Below are positions 44,468-55,221 of a stretch of DNA of 64,000 nucleotides, one piece after another. Every line of letters starts with the position of its first letter. Positions within the stretch are counted from its first letter, which is position 1. The position numbers were made by a program, and so were the translations under genes. Source of the stretch: Akanthomyces muscarius (Eukaryota; Ascomycota; Sordariomycetes; Hypocreales; Cordycipitaceae); NCBI RefSeq assembly GCF_028009165.1, contig NC_079245.1, positions 3,224,001 to 3,288,000 of the forward strand, given 5' to 3'. A model generated the notes under the pieces. It was not told where the DNA came from. It made no database searches and worked only from the letters and a program-made list of their open reading frames with translations.

Positions 44468-45165
44468 ATGGGGTCCAGCACATCGAAACCAGAGCAATCG
44501 GGCTACCAATGGAAGGCGTACGTACCGATCAACTTTGCCACCCTCCGCGAGGTGGTGATAGCCGCTTCTCCCCGCCGAACCAAATGCTAACGACATCATC
44601 TCGAAAAAAACAGCTCAGGCACGCCTGGCGTCTCCATGCCCGTCCTCGACTCCCTGCAGTCCAACCCCGAGGTACAATCTCCCTGAAATAGCCGCAAGGA
44701 ATTAGCTCCTGCCATGCCCGAAAACAACAACACCAAAACTAACGCAATGTCGCACAACTCGAATAGACGGATGCCTCACGTGCCAGGCTCGTTGAGCAGC
44801 AGATCCACGCCCGCGTCGCCGAGGAGCTTAAGAAGCTGCAGAAGCGCGAGGCCGAAGCCCTGGCCGCCGCCCACGAAAAGATCGCCTCGGCCTCCAAGAG
44901 CGGCAGCAGCGACAGCAAGAAAGACGGGGACAACGACACGACCCGCTTCACCGTCGGCAAGGAGGTCGACGCCCTCCGCAAGAAGCTCGAGGAGCGCAAG
45001 CAGATCCGCGCGCTGCCCGAGGACGTGGAGAAGTCGCGCAACAAGGTCATCGAGTGCCTGCGCACCAACGACCGCCGGCCGCTCGACTGCTGGCAAGAGG
45101 TGGATGACTTCAAGGCCGAGGTCAAGAAGCTGGAGAAGTCGTGGGTCGACAAGGTCGTGTCGTGA
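44468..45165 (+). CDS. MIC19: MICOS complex subunit Mic19
   Basis: Peripheral inner-membrane subunit of the MICOS complex that shapes crista junctions. Three exons, 44468-44517, 44614-44671 and 44767-45165, with introns of 96 and 95 bases, give 168 residues. The N-terminus MGSSTSKPE is a textbook N-myristoylation signal, a known trait of this family. The middle (residues about 38-140) is a charged coiled coil starting RARLVEQQIHARVAEELKKL. The C-terminal CHCH-like segment has CLRTNDRRPLDC, a CX10C pair as in yeast Mic19 rather than twin CX9C. It ends in a basic helix (KKLEKSWVDKVVS). Length and motifs agree with fungal orthologues. It is convergent with TYW3, 290 bases away. Confidence 0.93.
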
Positions 45166-45456
45166 GGGCCAAGGGAAACTGCAGAGAGCGTGGAGGAGGA
45201 GAGGAGAGGAGAGAATCATTTTCAAACAGTTTCATGGCCAATAAGTCACGCGTCTGATTTGTTGCTGCAACCACTGGCTCTTGTTTTTTGAGGAGCCTGG
45301 ACTTTTTTGTGTACATTACGAATATTGGGAGCGGTAAAAGCTGTATAGACAAAAACCAAGAAATGTACGAACAACAGGATGCTTTCGGCAAAGTGACTCC
45401 CAGGACAATGTTGAACTGTATTTTGTATGTATGTACTTTCGACGTATTCGCTTGTT

Positions 45457-46619
45457 TCATTCCATCATTGTGTCGGTCAGATTTATATCCGCCTGCCTCT
45501 CTTCCGCCTTGCCCTCCGCCTGCCTCGCCGCCTTTCGCCGCAGCCCTTCTGCGCGCATCCTCTCGCGCCGCGCTGCCGCATCCTCCCACTCCTCCCCGTC
45601 CGCGTTCCTTCTCGGCCCCGGCGCCCGCGTGGCCTCTTCAAACGCCGCCTCGAACCGCCGTATGCGCTTCGCGTTCTCGGCGAAGCGCTCGTGGCCAATG
45701 GCCATCAGCATGTCGAGGTAGCCCGGCGACACAGTGAGCCGCCGCCGCCGGCCGTCTTCTTCGGCGTAGCCGAGCAGCGACTCGAAGCTCAGGCCCATGG
45801 ATCGGACGGCGACTATGGGCATGGCGGGCTCGGTGCTGGAGGAGAGGAGGCTGACGGCGCCGGACTCGCGAAAGCCGGCGTGGAGGGCGCAGCGGAGGAG
45901 GAGCTGCGCATGGGCGTGAGAGGCTGTGAGGACATGTAGAATCTTTTCCGATTTTGGTCAGTCTCTCTGGTCATGAAATGAGTCAAAAAGTCCATCGACA
46001 ACGCGTTGACATCGCCGGTGTTACGTTGTCCCCATCTGCAGTCCGTTCAACTCACCATGGGTTCAAACTTGAAGTGAATAAGTCTGCGCTCAGAATCACT
46101 ACCACTGCCATCACCAGAGCCACCCGTAGTATCCAACAACGACGCATAATCACCCTGCCCCGCCGAAATGCCCAGCTCCTTTACCCAGTCCACCACGACG
46201 CCCTGTCCGACCAGCGGATGCGGATCATGCGAGACGTACAACCACGTTCCACCACCGCCCTTGCCCCCCAGGCCTGCTACCGTCTGCGTGCTCGCCGGCT
46301 GCACCATCCCCAGCGGCCCATCGACATTATCCTCGGCCCCCGCATCATCGTCATCAGCGCCGCTTTCCGCCTGCTGTTGCGCGGTCGCCGTCTTGCGCCC
46401 CTCCACAAAGACGCTCACGCGCCCCGCGCAGCTGCTCGTTGTCACGAAGCCTGTCGTCGCGTTGACCTTGGCCAGCAGCGGACGGATGCCCACGTCGACG
46501 GTGCCCTTGGGGGATGCGTCCGAGTACTCGGCGTCCGGCACCGCCAGCTGCTCCAAGATTTTGCTCTTGCGCGCCTCGAAGCCAGGTCCCGGCAAGGGCA
46601 GCGCCGTTGGTCCGGCCAT
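45457..46619 (-). CDS. TYW3: tRNA wybutosine-synthesizing protein 3 (TYW3)
   Basis: SAM-dependent methyltransferase for the third step of wybutosine synthesis at position 37 of tRNA-Phe. Exons 46619-46056 and 45942-45457, joined in phase 0 by a 113-base GT-AG intron, give 349 residues. Family blocks: FEARKSKILEQL near the start, GFVTTSSCAGRVSVFVEG (about residues 56-74), WLYVSHDPH (about 125-133), FKFEPM at the exon join continuing into ILHVLTASHAHAQLLLRCAL, then GFRESGAV and RSMGLSFES. Disordered acidic insertions (residues about 85-95 and 165-178) and a charged C-terminal tail of 60 residues make it longer than yeast Tyw3 (about 270). Faces MIC19 tail to tail. Confidence 0.93.
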
Positions 46620-47129
46620 TGTGGCTTATGTGTGTTTGTATCGTATTGCAGGTGCTCACAAATCCTTGTGTTTTCTTTCTCGTATAATGGGAATGCGGTG
46701 TGATGAGCACGCACTCGTTTGAAGCCGAACAAGTGAAGAGTTTAGAGTGGGGTCCACCATGGCAAGCACATTACCGCGAGGAGAGGCTGTGAATGCCGTG
46801 CGGCATGTCTGTTTTCATTGAAACGCAGATCAAACTCAATAGAAAAAGAAGCTGACCAAAGTATCATACTTTTCGCTTTGTTGGATCGTTGTGGTCAGTC
46901 ACGGGTTGTGCCCCGACCACAATCGTATAAACACAGTGCTACCCTTGACGGGTGCGCTCATGTTAGTGACGCACAGTAATGGCAAGCATATCACTTAATC
47001 AGACGGATACAAACAGCCATTCAATTTTACTTATATATACACGTACATCCGGGGTCATATCCCAGGCACGAACTAAAGCTTTTTCCCATCCAAACCCAAC
47101 GCCATAGAACCTGCAGCTAAATTCAGTGC
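46620..47129. other. Intergenic region
   Basis: Holds the TYW3 promoter and the 3' flank of the DUF6914-like gene. A CCAAT-type motif is not obvious. No gene seen. Confidence 0.5.
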
Positions 47130-47849
47130 TCAGGGAGTAATCTCCTCGTCCTGCAGCATATCCCAAGCCGGCTTCGGCAGCAGACACCCTGACTCCTTCA
47201 GATAACTCTCGTTGTATCTGTCGGTAGCCATCTTCAACGCCACATACCGTCGCGCCGTGCGCTCAATCTGCTGCCAGTCAAGCACCCCCTTGCCTACGAT
47301 TCGGTTCTTCTTGCCCATGCCCGCCAGCTGCTCCAGCACCTCCGCCACCCACACGTGCGAGTCGTAGCCCTCGCGCAATGCCGTGGCCACTGGATCATTC
47401 TCGATGGCACGCGGGCGGGGCGTCTCTCGCAGGAGCAGCTCCAGGCGGTCGTCGTCTTCAATCTTGGCAATGAGGATGCGAGCGTACATGCGCTCGGCGC
47501 TCGAGATGTTGGGAAGCGCTACCTCGACGTACCGCCAGCGAAAGTCTTCAGGGTTGTTCTCTGTCCCCCTGGGCATGCGGTGGATGTAGTATCGCGTCCC
47601 GGGGTTGACAACCTTGTCCTCGTTCTTGGGCCCGATGAGGAAGCCCCAGCTGAAGCTGCTCTCTCGTGCTTGATTAGGTTTGCCAACTCTTGAACAAACT
47701 AACAATCTTTACAGACTTTGGGGGGGCTCTTTTTATTATCGCGCCAGGTACCTTTCTTTGTCTTCTGGAGCGTCGTCGTTTGGGTAAACAGTCACGTATA
47801 GTCGATTTTTGTTTGGGACGACGTACAAGTGATTCTTGTCGGACGCCAT
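47130..47849 (-). CDS. DUF6914-like fungal protein, function unknown
   Basis: Conserved fungal protein of unknown function; from memory it matches the DUF6914 type. Exons 47849-47752 and 47688-47130, with a 63-base GT-AG intron, give 218 residues; the join reads DAPEDKERVGKPNQARES. Family-like features are the opening NRLYVTVYPNDDAPED, WGFLIGPKNED followed by PGTRYYIH, WRYVEVALP, RMYARILIAKIED with RLELLLRETP, the Trp-Val-Glu helix HVWVAEVLEQL, and a C-terminal DWQQIERTARRYVALK. It has no signal peptide, cysteine cluster or membrane segment, so it is probably soluble and intracellular. Members are numerous and variable in ascomycetes, often beside accessory genes. Here the neighbours are housekeeping (TYW3, MET16), and nothing in them points to a role. 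Confidence 0.82.
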
Positions 47850-48645
47850 GGCCACCGAGTGATGGATTGGGAGGTTACTGACATTCTACAGAGGGACTTG
47901 CATGGAATACTTATGCCTCTGGGCTTCAAAACAAGGCGATTCATTCTGCGTACAATTGGCCAAGACGCTTCTATCATGTCGGACGACAGGGTTGCGCAGG
48001 GTTGTACTGGTGCGCAATTGAAGTATTGTGAAGATATGGAGGGACACGGTGACTGGGACAAAGAGCAGCGCAACATTGCAACACAATAGTATTCGAATTT
48101 TTCCATTAAATCTTTCATGTAAGACACTGCACTAAAAAGGCCATGTACATAGCTGGATCTATAGCTAATGGCCGCTCTCATATGAGAGAGTCCGTCTCAA
48201 CTGCGGGGTCATGTGCTCGCTGGCCAATCCTGCACGACTCTGTCCGACTCCAACCTCATCTCCCACTTCTGCGACGTCAGCGCCCCCTTCATCTCACGAA
48301 GCACAAAGAACGAGTGTTGATTTATTTTTCTTTATTTTTATATCGAAATGCAGTCTATCTGATGTAGCTGTATCATCCTGTTTCCTTGCCGAGGTACCCT
48401 TTTGTGCGGCGATCGCCGCGGAAAACAACAGGCCCGAAAGAAAATATCAAACGCCTGACCATGATGATGAAAAATGAAAGCGGCCGCGGCCGCATCAATA
48501 CCCATGCTGTGCAACCCTGAAACACCGAAATAACCACTGTCGAAAAATCGCCGAAATCACCAAATGCTCCCCTTCGTCAAGTTCATTACGTCACTGCTTT
48601 TTAACTTTTCGTCGTCGATGGTCGAAGCACGACTGCTTGTGCCAC
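47850..48645. other. Intergenic region
   Basis: Promoter of the DUF6914-like gene and 3' flank of MET16. A palindrome GCGGCCGCGGCCGC (NotI-like, 48480-48493) stands out; no gene seen. Confidence 0.5.
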
Positions 48646-49548
48646 TCAAACGGAAATCTGCTGGCCGCTACCCTCCATGTCTCCGAGGAACTGAGCATAG
48701 CGCGACTTCTTGTTGTGGATGCCGCACTCCGTCTTGGCCTGGCCCTTCCAGCGGCCGGCGCGCTCGTCCTCGCCGTCCTTGACGGGGACGGTCGAGTGCC
48801 AGTCGCCGACCGACTTGTATCCTTGGTCGAGGAGGGCGTTGTAGGGAACGTTGTTCTCCTTGATGTACTCGTTGACCTGCGAGAAGCTCCAGGCGGCCAG
48901 CGGGTTGATCTTGATGATGTTGCGCTCCTCGTCGAGCTCGATGATGGGGATGGAGCCACGGGCGGCACCCTGGGAGCGACGGCGGCCGTTGAGGACGGCA
49001 GCCACGTTGAGCGTGTCGTATGCTCGTTGCAGAGGCTCGACCTTGACGATGTAGTCGTACATTTCGCCGGCGGCATGGTAAAACTTCTCGCCGTACGTCG
49101 CCTCCAGCTCCTCAGGCGTGTCGGCACCGTCAGGCTTGAAGACGTGGACGGGGACGTTGGGGTAGCGAGCCTTGACGCGATCGACCAGGTCATAGGTCTC
49201 GTTGAAGTGGTACAGGGTGTCCAGGAAGATGAGGTCAACGGTGCGGGAGCTCGGGCTCTCGGCCTGGATCTTGGACAGCATGTCCATGGTGGCAAGGCCG
49301 GTCAGGCCAAAGGCGGTCGACTGGTAGAGGTTGGGGAACATGATCTTGCAGAAGCGGAGAATGTCCATGGGGTGCATCGACTCCATCTGGTCGTTGAGAT
49401 ACTCGACATGGGGCTTGCTGAGGGAAATGAGGGGTGAAGAGGCGGGCTTGACCGGGACCTCGCCGTCCTGGCCGGAGACGTACCCCGACTCGATGTCGTG
49501 GTTGTCCATCTTGTCCTCATGGAAGGACATGGGCGAGCTTTGTGTCAT
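48646..49548 (-). CDS. MET16: PAPS reductase (thioredoxin-dependent)
   Basis: Reduces 3'-phosphoadenylyl sulfate to sulfite in sulfate assimilation, using thioredoxin. Single exon. ATG 49548 gives 300 residues; an ATG 60 bases further up (49608) would add a hydrophobic 20-residue stretch unlike the family, so I prefer the inner one. Motifs: an N-terminal acidic lead, then FGLTGLATMDML in the adenine-binding region, DLIFLDTLYHFNETYDL (substrate site), LNGRRRSQGAARGSIPIIEL, INPLAAWSFSQVNEYI and the catalytic ECGIH with Cys275. The absence of a CC pair near the phosphoadenosine site supports PAPS rather than APS as substrate. MET1, which makes the siroheme for the following enzyme, lies 11 kb away. 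Confidence 0.95.
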   Translation of the reverse strand: MTQSSPMSFHEDKMDNHDIESGYVSGQDGEVPVKPASSPLISLSKPHVEYLNDQMESMHPMDILRFCKIMFPNLYQSTAFGLTGLATMDMLSKIQAESPSSRTVDLIFLDTLYHFNETYDLVDRVKARYPNVPVHVFKPDGADTPEELEATYGEKFYHAAGEMYDYIVKVEPLQRAYDTLNVAAVLNGRRRSQGAARGSIPIIELDEERNIIKINPLAAWSFSQVNEYIKENNVPYNALLDQGYKSVGDWHSTVPVKDGEDERAGRWKGQAKTECGIHNKKSRYAQFLGDMEGSGQQISV

Positions 49549-51323
49549 GATGAATGATACGAGTATGACGACGACCAAGGAAAGAAGTGATTCGGTGTAT
49601 CGAGCCACGATGCCTTCTGTGCGTGCGTGCTTTTGGGGTGTGTAAGAGGAATCTCAGCCCGAGGTGAGTTGGCTCTTTATAAAGGCAGATGCGTCTTTGC
49701 TTATAGGAGGCTGGCAGAATGATTTCAAAACGAGGTTTATAAGCAGCACAAGATTGTTTCACAAATTATGAAGGGTGAGAGAAAGAAAGATCACGGATTA
49801 AAGGCATGGAAGAACGGCAAGCAAGAAGCCTAGGGATGGGGGGCGAGGGCAACCTGACTAATTGGGCGACAGGAGTGGGCTTGTTTTGTCCTCTATTGCG
49901 TCTTTTCCCACAGGCTGCCGTTTTACCAGCACATTTCGACGAGTCTGCCCGAAAACGCCAGAGTTGGCTGGCTGTTATGGTCTTTGCTGGAGCCAGTCTG
50001 AGTTTTGCGTGGTGATGGGGACTGATCACGACATCGACGCCATTGCTTCCGCGATGCGAAGCATGCAATGTGATTGGCCAGCGAGGAGCCGGTCGGGGTC
50101 GTCGGCAAGTCGCTGCTACTTTGACCTCGCGCTACCACCACTAACACCAACAAGTCTCAGCTACTCGATGGGGCTTTTAGCTCAACTTTAACTGGACCCC
50201 CGGCGCTCAAGGGCTGTGTTTCTTGCCTGAATGGGCCACGCATTAAGATTAGAAATACTCTTGGGCAGTTTTGCACTCTGAGCTCGTCATTGCCCTTGTC
50301 CCTCGGTTGATGATGGAATGATTCATCCCCTCCCCGCGTTCCCGCGTTCAGAGGCGATCGGGCTTGTCAGCACAAAATGGCACACACACACCCATCGTGT
50401 CTCGCATGGTCGGCAGGCTTGTAGCCCGTCCACCCGTGCAGCGTAACATGGTCGCGAGAGCCGACAGCCCGTCCGACGAGCCGCATGCTTTTGCACCCAA
50501 TCCTGCAGCGACGTCCAGATGCCGCCTGAACCGAGCCAAATGTCAACTGCTTTGACGAAAAGGGCGGGATGGCATGGCGCTGATGCAATTTTTGGAGTTC
50601 TTTAACACGGAGCCGCCGGTGCGTGTGGTGGTGGGTGGGCTGGCGTGCTTGCGTGCGTGCCTTGCCCCCCCGGAGAAAGCGGACACGGCCTGCGACGACC
50701 ACATGCGTTAATAATGCAGTTCTGGCTCGCACGCAGTATGACGACTTCCCGCAAGGAGTGAAAAGCAGTGGGGGCGGGTCAGCCTTGGTCCAACACTGGG
50801 GGAGCGAGGCAAGGATTGGGTGCGGTCTCGGACCCTCGCTCATTGTGCTCTGCACTACTCATGTGCGGTGCTTCGGGGGACGTCACGTCGCGGTGTGCAG
50901 CATTCTCCAGGAGATGCTTTGAGCCGCTCCCGAGAGCCTTTCACCGGCAAGAAGTGCAATAATTACCTAGACGGCCCGGCCATGCGGCTTTCTTTTGGCA
51001 ATGCCATGTAACCCTCCACGGCATCGTTGTACCGCGTGCCAAAGCGTTGCACCCGGCTAGTCAGATTGTATTCGGCCACGGGCTCTATCATGAAGGACTG
51101 ACACGACACGAAACATGAACGATCGATATTGTAGAAGAAAGTCTTTCATTGCGATATCTGGTATCATATCGACGAACTGAGACAGCTGAGCAATAAAGTC
51201 CACTTTACACATGGTCTCGGACAATCTTGTTCTTACTACTACTGCAAACCGCGCATTTCTCAGCCGTCCTGAGTGGTCTGTCCTCTTATCCTTTTTTTGG
51301 GCCAAAACTAGCATGCTTGGTGC
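49549..51323. other. Intergenic region, 1.8 kb
   Basis: No gene recognised. Includes the MET16 promoter on the left. The rest is mixed-composition sequence without long open frames showing family features. Confidence 0.5.
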
Positions 51324-52810
51324 CTACTGCGAGTGTCTGGCAAGTCCGGGCAGTATTTGCTGGAGGGAGCCGTCACACAAGTACGCCTCATTCCTGCCAG
51401 TCATGTCCCTTTCTATATCCGCGTGATTCTTCTTGACTCTTTTTCTCTCACCGCCATGCTGCTGCTCATGCTGTCCTTCTCGGGCAGCATACAGACAACC
51501 TGGCAAGTGAAGTCGAGGACCATGCTTGCGTCTTTTCATGGGATAGCGGATTTCGCCTTTGAAAAGGTCTTCAAAATGACGGATACATCTGCGTCTGGTC
51601 GCGTCTTGCTCCCAGAGACTCCCGGTCAAGTCCCAACCAACCTGCGGGCCTTCTGGAGGGACTTTCGAAAGAGCTAGTTTGCTCTTGGCGCAGGCATCCT
51701 TGTCCAGTGGCAGACAATAAAATGTCACGTCCACTTCCAGGCGTGGTTTCATGTTATTCGAGAGCTGGACGGCCATAGTTTTGCAGCCGCCGACGAGGTC
51801 GGCATGCGGTGCGAGCCGGAGGCTGTCGTCTCCCAGCACCTTAGGCCAACCGTCAAAAGGTCCAAATAGATCATATCTACGATCCCATAATCTGAATACA
51901 GGGGACGCAACATCATGTGCATTGCAGCCACTGATCCTCGTACGTCAAAGCGCCGCGAATAGGCAACGAAAGAAGCCCACCCCCTGTTGCGGTAGAGTGC
52001 GGCCCAGAAATCGACTCTATCATCGAGCATGTACTGCCGTAGATTCGAAGATCCGCCAAAAAGTCTCATCTGCGTTAATTCGAGAAACCTCAGCTGCAGA
52101 AGGTCCATGAGAGTATCGGTTATTTCGTACTCTCCCAACTGGTTCGTGCGAGTGAAAAAGTAGACGAAATCGGACGGGACGGCTAGGTGCTCCAACCCTG
52201 GCAGATGCTTCAAGGCGTTCCGGAAGACAAGCTTGGAGTACAAGTAGAAGCTTTTGTCTGCACGACCATCCATGCTGGCTCCCATATTTTGTATGCACAC
52301 TCGCATGTCGCGCATACGCCAAGACTCACTCGAAACAATGCTCACGTCGCGAATCAGAGCACGCGTACGGGACGATGTGGCTGCCACGCAGGCAGCAAAC
52401 TCGGCGGCATCGAAGAAGCAGAACCTGGCTTTCGACCAGAACAACGGCGCGGCGACGCTGAACGCATAACAGTTTGTGCGCAAGAGGCTGATGCCAGAAC
52501 GCTTGGCGCAGTTGCAGAACTTCCATGTGTTGACGAGAGTATAGGATACGGGATACGAGCATAAAGCAGTACCTGTCTTTTTGGTGTGTTCGGATCGTAC
52601 AGCACCGATAATGGGGCGATGCCAGATCCAAGGCGGATGCTCAATGACACCCTCTTCGGTGGGACGGAGATTGCATCCATCCCGATGATGGCGATCCCAG
52701 AGGGTCGGATCCTGGAGAGTGAACTTGAAGATTATAATCTGGAGCTCCACAGGAAGGCCGAAGAGGTTGAAAGGCGTCTGCTGGAATTTTTTCCCACGTT
52801 TTGAGCGCAT
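51324..52810 (-). CDS. F-box-like protein, frame break or small intron
   Basis: Starts at ATG 52810 (MRSKRGKKFQQTPFNL); an F-box-like helix FNLFGLPVELQIIIFKFTL follows at residues about 13-31, suggesting a substrate receptor of SCF ubiquitin ligases. The long body (VRSEHTKK, LLRTNCYAF, LFWSKARFCFFDAAEF) resembles fungal F-box orphans. The first frame stops at 51749, while a different frame holds the natural-looking continuation RLWDRRYDLFGPFDGW near 51870 and runs to 51324. A 50-base intron at 51931-51980 (GTGGGC...CAG, weak donor) would join them and give 478 residues; otherwise a one-base frameshift near 51943 has broken the gene. A 69-base in-frame intron at 52488-52556 is also possible. 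Start and F-box are fair; the structure is open. Confidence 0.6.
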
Positions 52811-53468
52811 GGTGGTTATGACTGTGCAGTAGGTTGTGGATGATGGCGAGGAGAACGTATCGAGTCTCCAGGAGGCAATGTGAAATGCTGGAGTGGGTGA
52901 TATAGATGGAGTTTGGGCAAGAAAGCTGTGTGATGCTCCTACGATGAGCTTGTCTTTCTTTATAGTACAGACAACAGGCAAGGCAGTGGCTCATATATCC
53001 ATATATATATACAGCCAGCACGATTTGGTCGCTGTACAACTGTAATCAGGCCTCGGGCGCCGGAACTTTCTTGTCAAGCCACGCACCTCACCCAATTAGG
53101 CAGGCCGCCCGCGCTGGGGCAAGCAAACCGCCCAAGTAGACGCGGGTTCGACCAGCAGATACTACGCGCCCAACGGGGCCGCCCACCGGGATAAACGGGT
53201 GTGTAAGAGAAGGCTGGGCTCGTCTCCAGAATCCAACACCCCGACGTGGCTGCTCGTCACTAGCCCTCTGCCAGATTGGGGAAGTCGGCCGTGTGCTTGT
53301 GTGCCCTTCCCGCTACCTCAAGGTCCGTTTGCTGTGTAAAGCCTCTCCCCTCTCAATTTTCCCTTCCACACACACATTCGTATAATCGAAATTTGTACGT
53401 TATACCGTCCTTTGCACAAATTTGCCGTATACGCCTTGGTATCGCCATACTTTCTTGAAACGTTCACC
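52811..53468. other. Divergent promoter region
   Basis: Lies between the F-box-like gene (minus) and the methyltransferase gene (plus). CT/CA-rich sequence around 53340-53400 fits the leader of the latter; TATATATA occurs near 53003. No gene seen. Confidence 0.55.
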
Positions 53469-54475
53469 ATGCCAATCTACCTCAAGCAGCGCTGGAACGC
53501 CTACACTGACTTGGATCCAGTGACTTATGCCGTTTGGGGTATGTCTGATACACCGTCTATGTACTCTCCATGCACCATGCTCAGGGCTCTCGCTGATCCT
53601 TTTTTTTTCAATGGCATAGCAATCTATGAGAATGCCAAAGTATTCTATCTCGAGGGCCGATATGGCGACCTCTTCAGCTTCCGGAAGCTCCAAGACGCTG
53701 GCTTCCACCTGTGGTACAGCACAATAAGTGCGTCGCCCAGACACCTACCACGAGCACCCCTACCACTGGCAGAAAAAACTGGGCTAACGGGTTATCGGTA
53801 GACCATTTCGTTAACCAATTCGAGAGCACGACGTCCATTGCCACACTTGTGCCCCAGTGCGAGGGCGTGGTCCTGGAGCTCGGCCCCGGGATGGGCAATC
53901 AAATTGTCCGCTACGACAAGAACAAGGTCACACGCGTCATTGGTGTCGAGAGCAATCCGCACTTTCGGCCAGACATTGAAGCACAGGCCGAAAAGGCCGG
54001 CCTAGGTGGCGTGTATGAGCTGGTGACGTGCGGCGCCGAGGAGAGCGACGTGCTGGAGCGCAACGGCATCGGCGCCAGCAGCATGGACACGGTACTGAGC
54101 ATCCAGGTGCTCTGCTCGGTGCGAGACGAAAAGGCCATGGCGAGGGAGATTCACCGCGTCCTGAAGCCGGGTGGCAAATTCATCTTTTGGGAGCACCATG
54201 TGAGCTCCGACTGGATCACCCGTTTGTACCAGAGTGAGTAGGCGGCTGCCGCCCAGCATACGTGATACTTTGTGCTAATTGCTTTGATAGACGTGACCAA
54301 TCCAATCTGGCGCAGACTGATTGGCGGGTGCTGCCGAAACAAGGACATGTACGCTGCTCTGGCCGCGGCCGGCCAGTGGGAGAATTTCAAGAGCATCGAG
54401 GGAGACGCGGATCCTGGGAAGCCTTGGGTGACACTTCCACGCATGTGGGGAGTGCTCGTCAAGGCTAAAGAGTGA
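53469..54475 (+). CDS. METTL7-like class I SAM methyltransferase
   Basis: Small-molecule or lipid-droplet-type methyltransferase resembling METTL7. Four exons, 53469-53538, 53620-53727, 53802-54233 and 54291-54475, all phase 1, with introns of 81, 74 and 57 bases, give 264 residues. Joins rebuild AVWAIYENAK, WYSTINHFVNQFESTT and LYQNVTNPIWRR. The SAM loop is VVLELGPGMGNQ (about residues 78-89), motif II follows at VIGVESNP, the post-II region is SMDTVLSIQVLCSV, and EIHRVLKPGGKFIFWEHH is the methyltransferase-11 block. The N-terminus is moderately hydrophobic and aromatic but has no clear helix of 20 residues. Substrate unknown. Frame continuity makes the gene model solid. Confidence 0.88.
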
Positions 54476-55221
54476 GCGGACCTACATCTTTGGAAAGTAG
54501 AGTGCAGAGTTGGAAAGTGGCATTTTTGGAGCAATGATGTAGGTCGTATGCAGCAGTACTTGCCTTCATCCCATCTTGATTGGCATCTGGTGCAGTTGCA
54601 CTGCATTTCTGGCAGCGGGACATCAGCGGGCATCAGTGGACTCGCAGTGGACATTAGCGCACAGATAGCGGACAGCAGTTGAGCAGGACCCCTGACGGCC
54701 GCTGCGTATTCGGTCAACCGAGGCGGGGGGGGGGCATGGAACTCGGTGAAAAAAAGTGCGTCATATTGTTAGTGTTGGGTGCTTTGGCCGAGCTGCCACA
54801 TTTCCACTTCCGCCTGTGAAGACTCGCTGGTATTTTTTATTACTTTTAAAACTGAGCACGACTAGCCGAAACAATCATCAATTGACACTCTGTACATTGC
54901 AGCATATTGCCGGCAAAACAATCCAGCGCAGCCCAGGCCCATTAGACCACAAGACACTGTCCTCTCTTCCTGTGGTGGGGCAGCTGCATCGGACCTTGCG
55001 CCTCTTTTCCAACGGTCCAGACCCAGACCTCTGAATATCCTCGTCTTCCCCTCTTCTCTCTTCCCGCTCCTCTCCTCGCCTCTTTTCTCTCTCCTTTCTT
55101 CCTCTCTCTTCTCGTTCTGAAAGAAACATTTCAAATTTAATAAAAGATTTGTCAAGAATAAAGTGCAAGTTTATAAAAAAGAAACACACCCCCGAGACAA
55201 GAAGAAGAAAAAAGAAACAAA
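54476..55221. other. Intergenic region before SER2
   Basis: No gene supported. A long pyrimidine tract (CTCTTCC type) at 55035-55115 followed by an A-rich leader runs into the SER2 start codon. A G run occurs at 54724-54733. Confidence 0.55.

Noticed and set aside
52488..52556. In-frame 69-base intron in the F-box-like gene
   Set aside because: Not rejected outright, but left out of the main model: the segment is open in frame and has no decisive branch site, so sequence alone cannot settle it.
53140..53170. GGGTTCGACC motif like a tRNA B box
   Set aside because: Flanking bases do not form a T arm and no A box or acceptor stem can be drawn.
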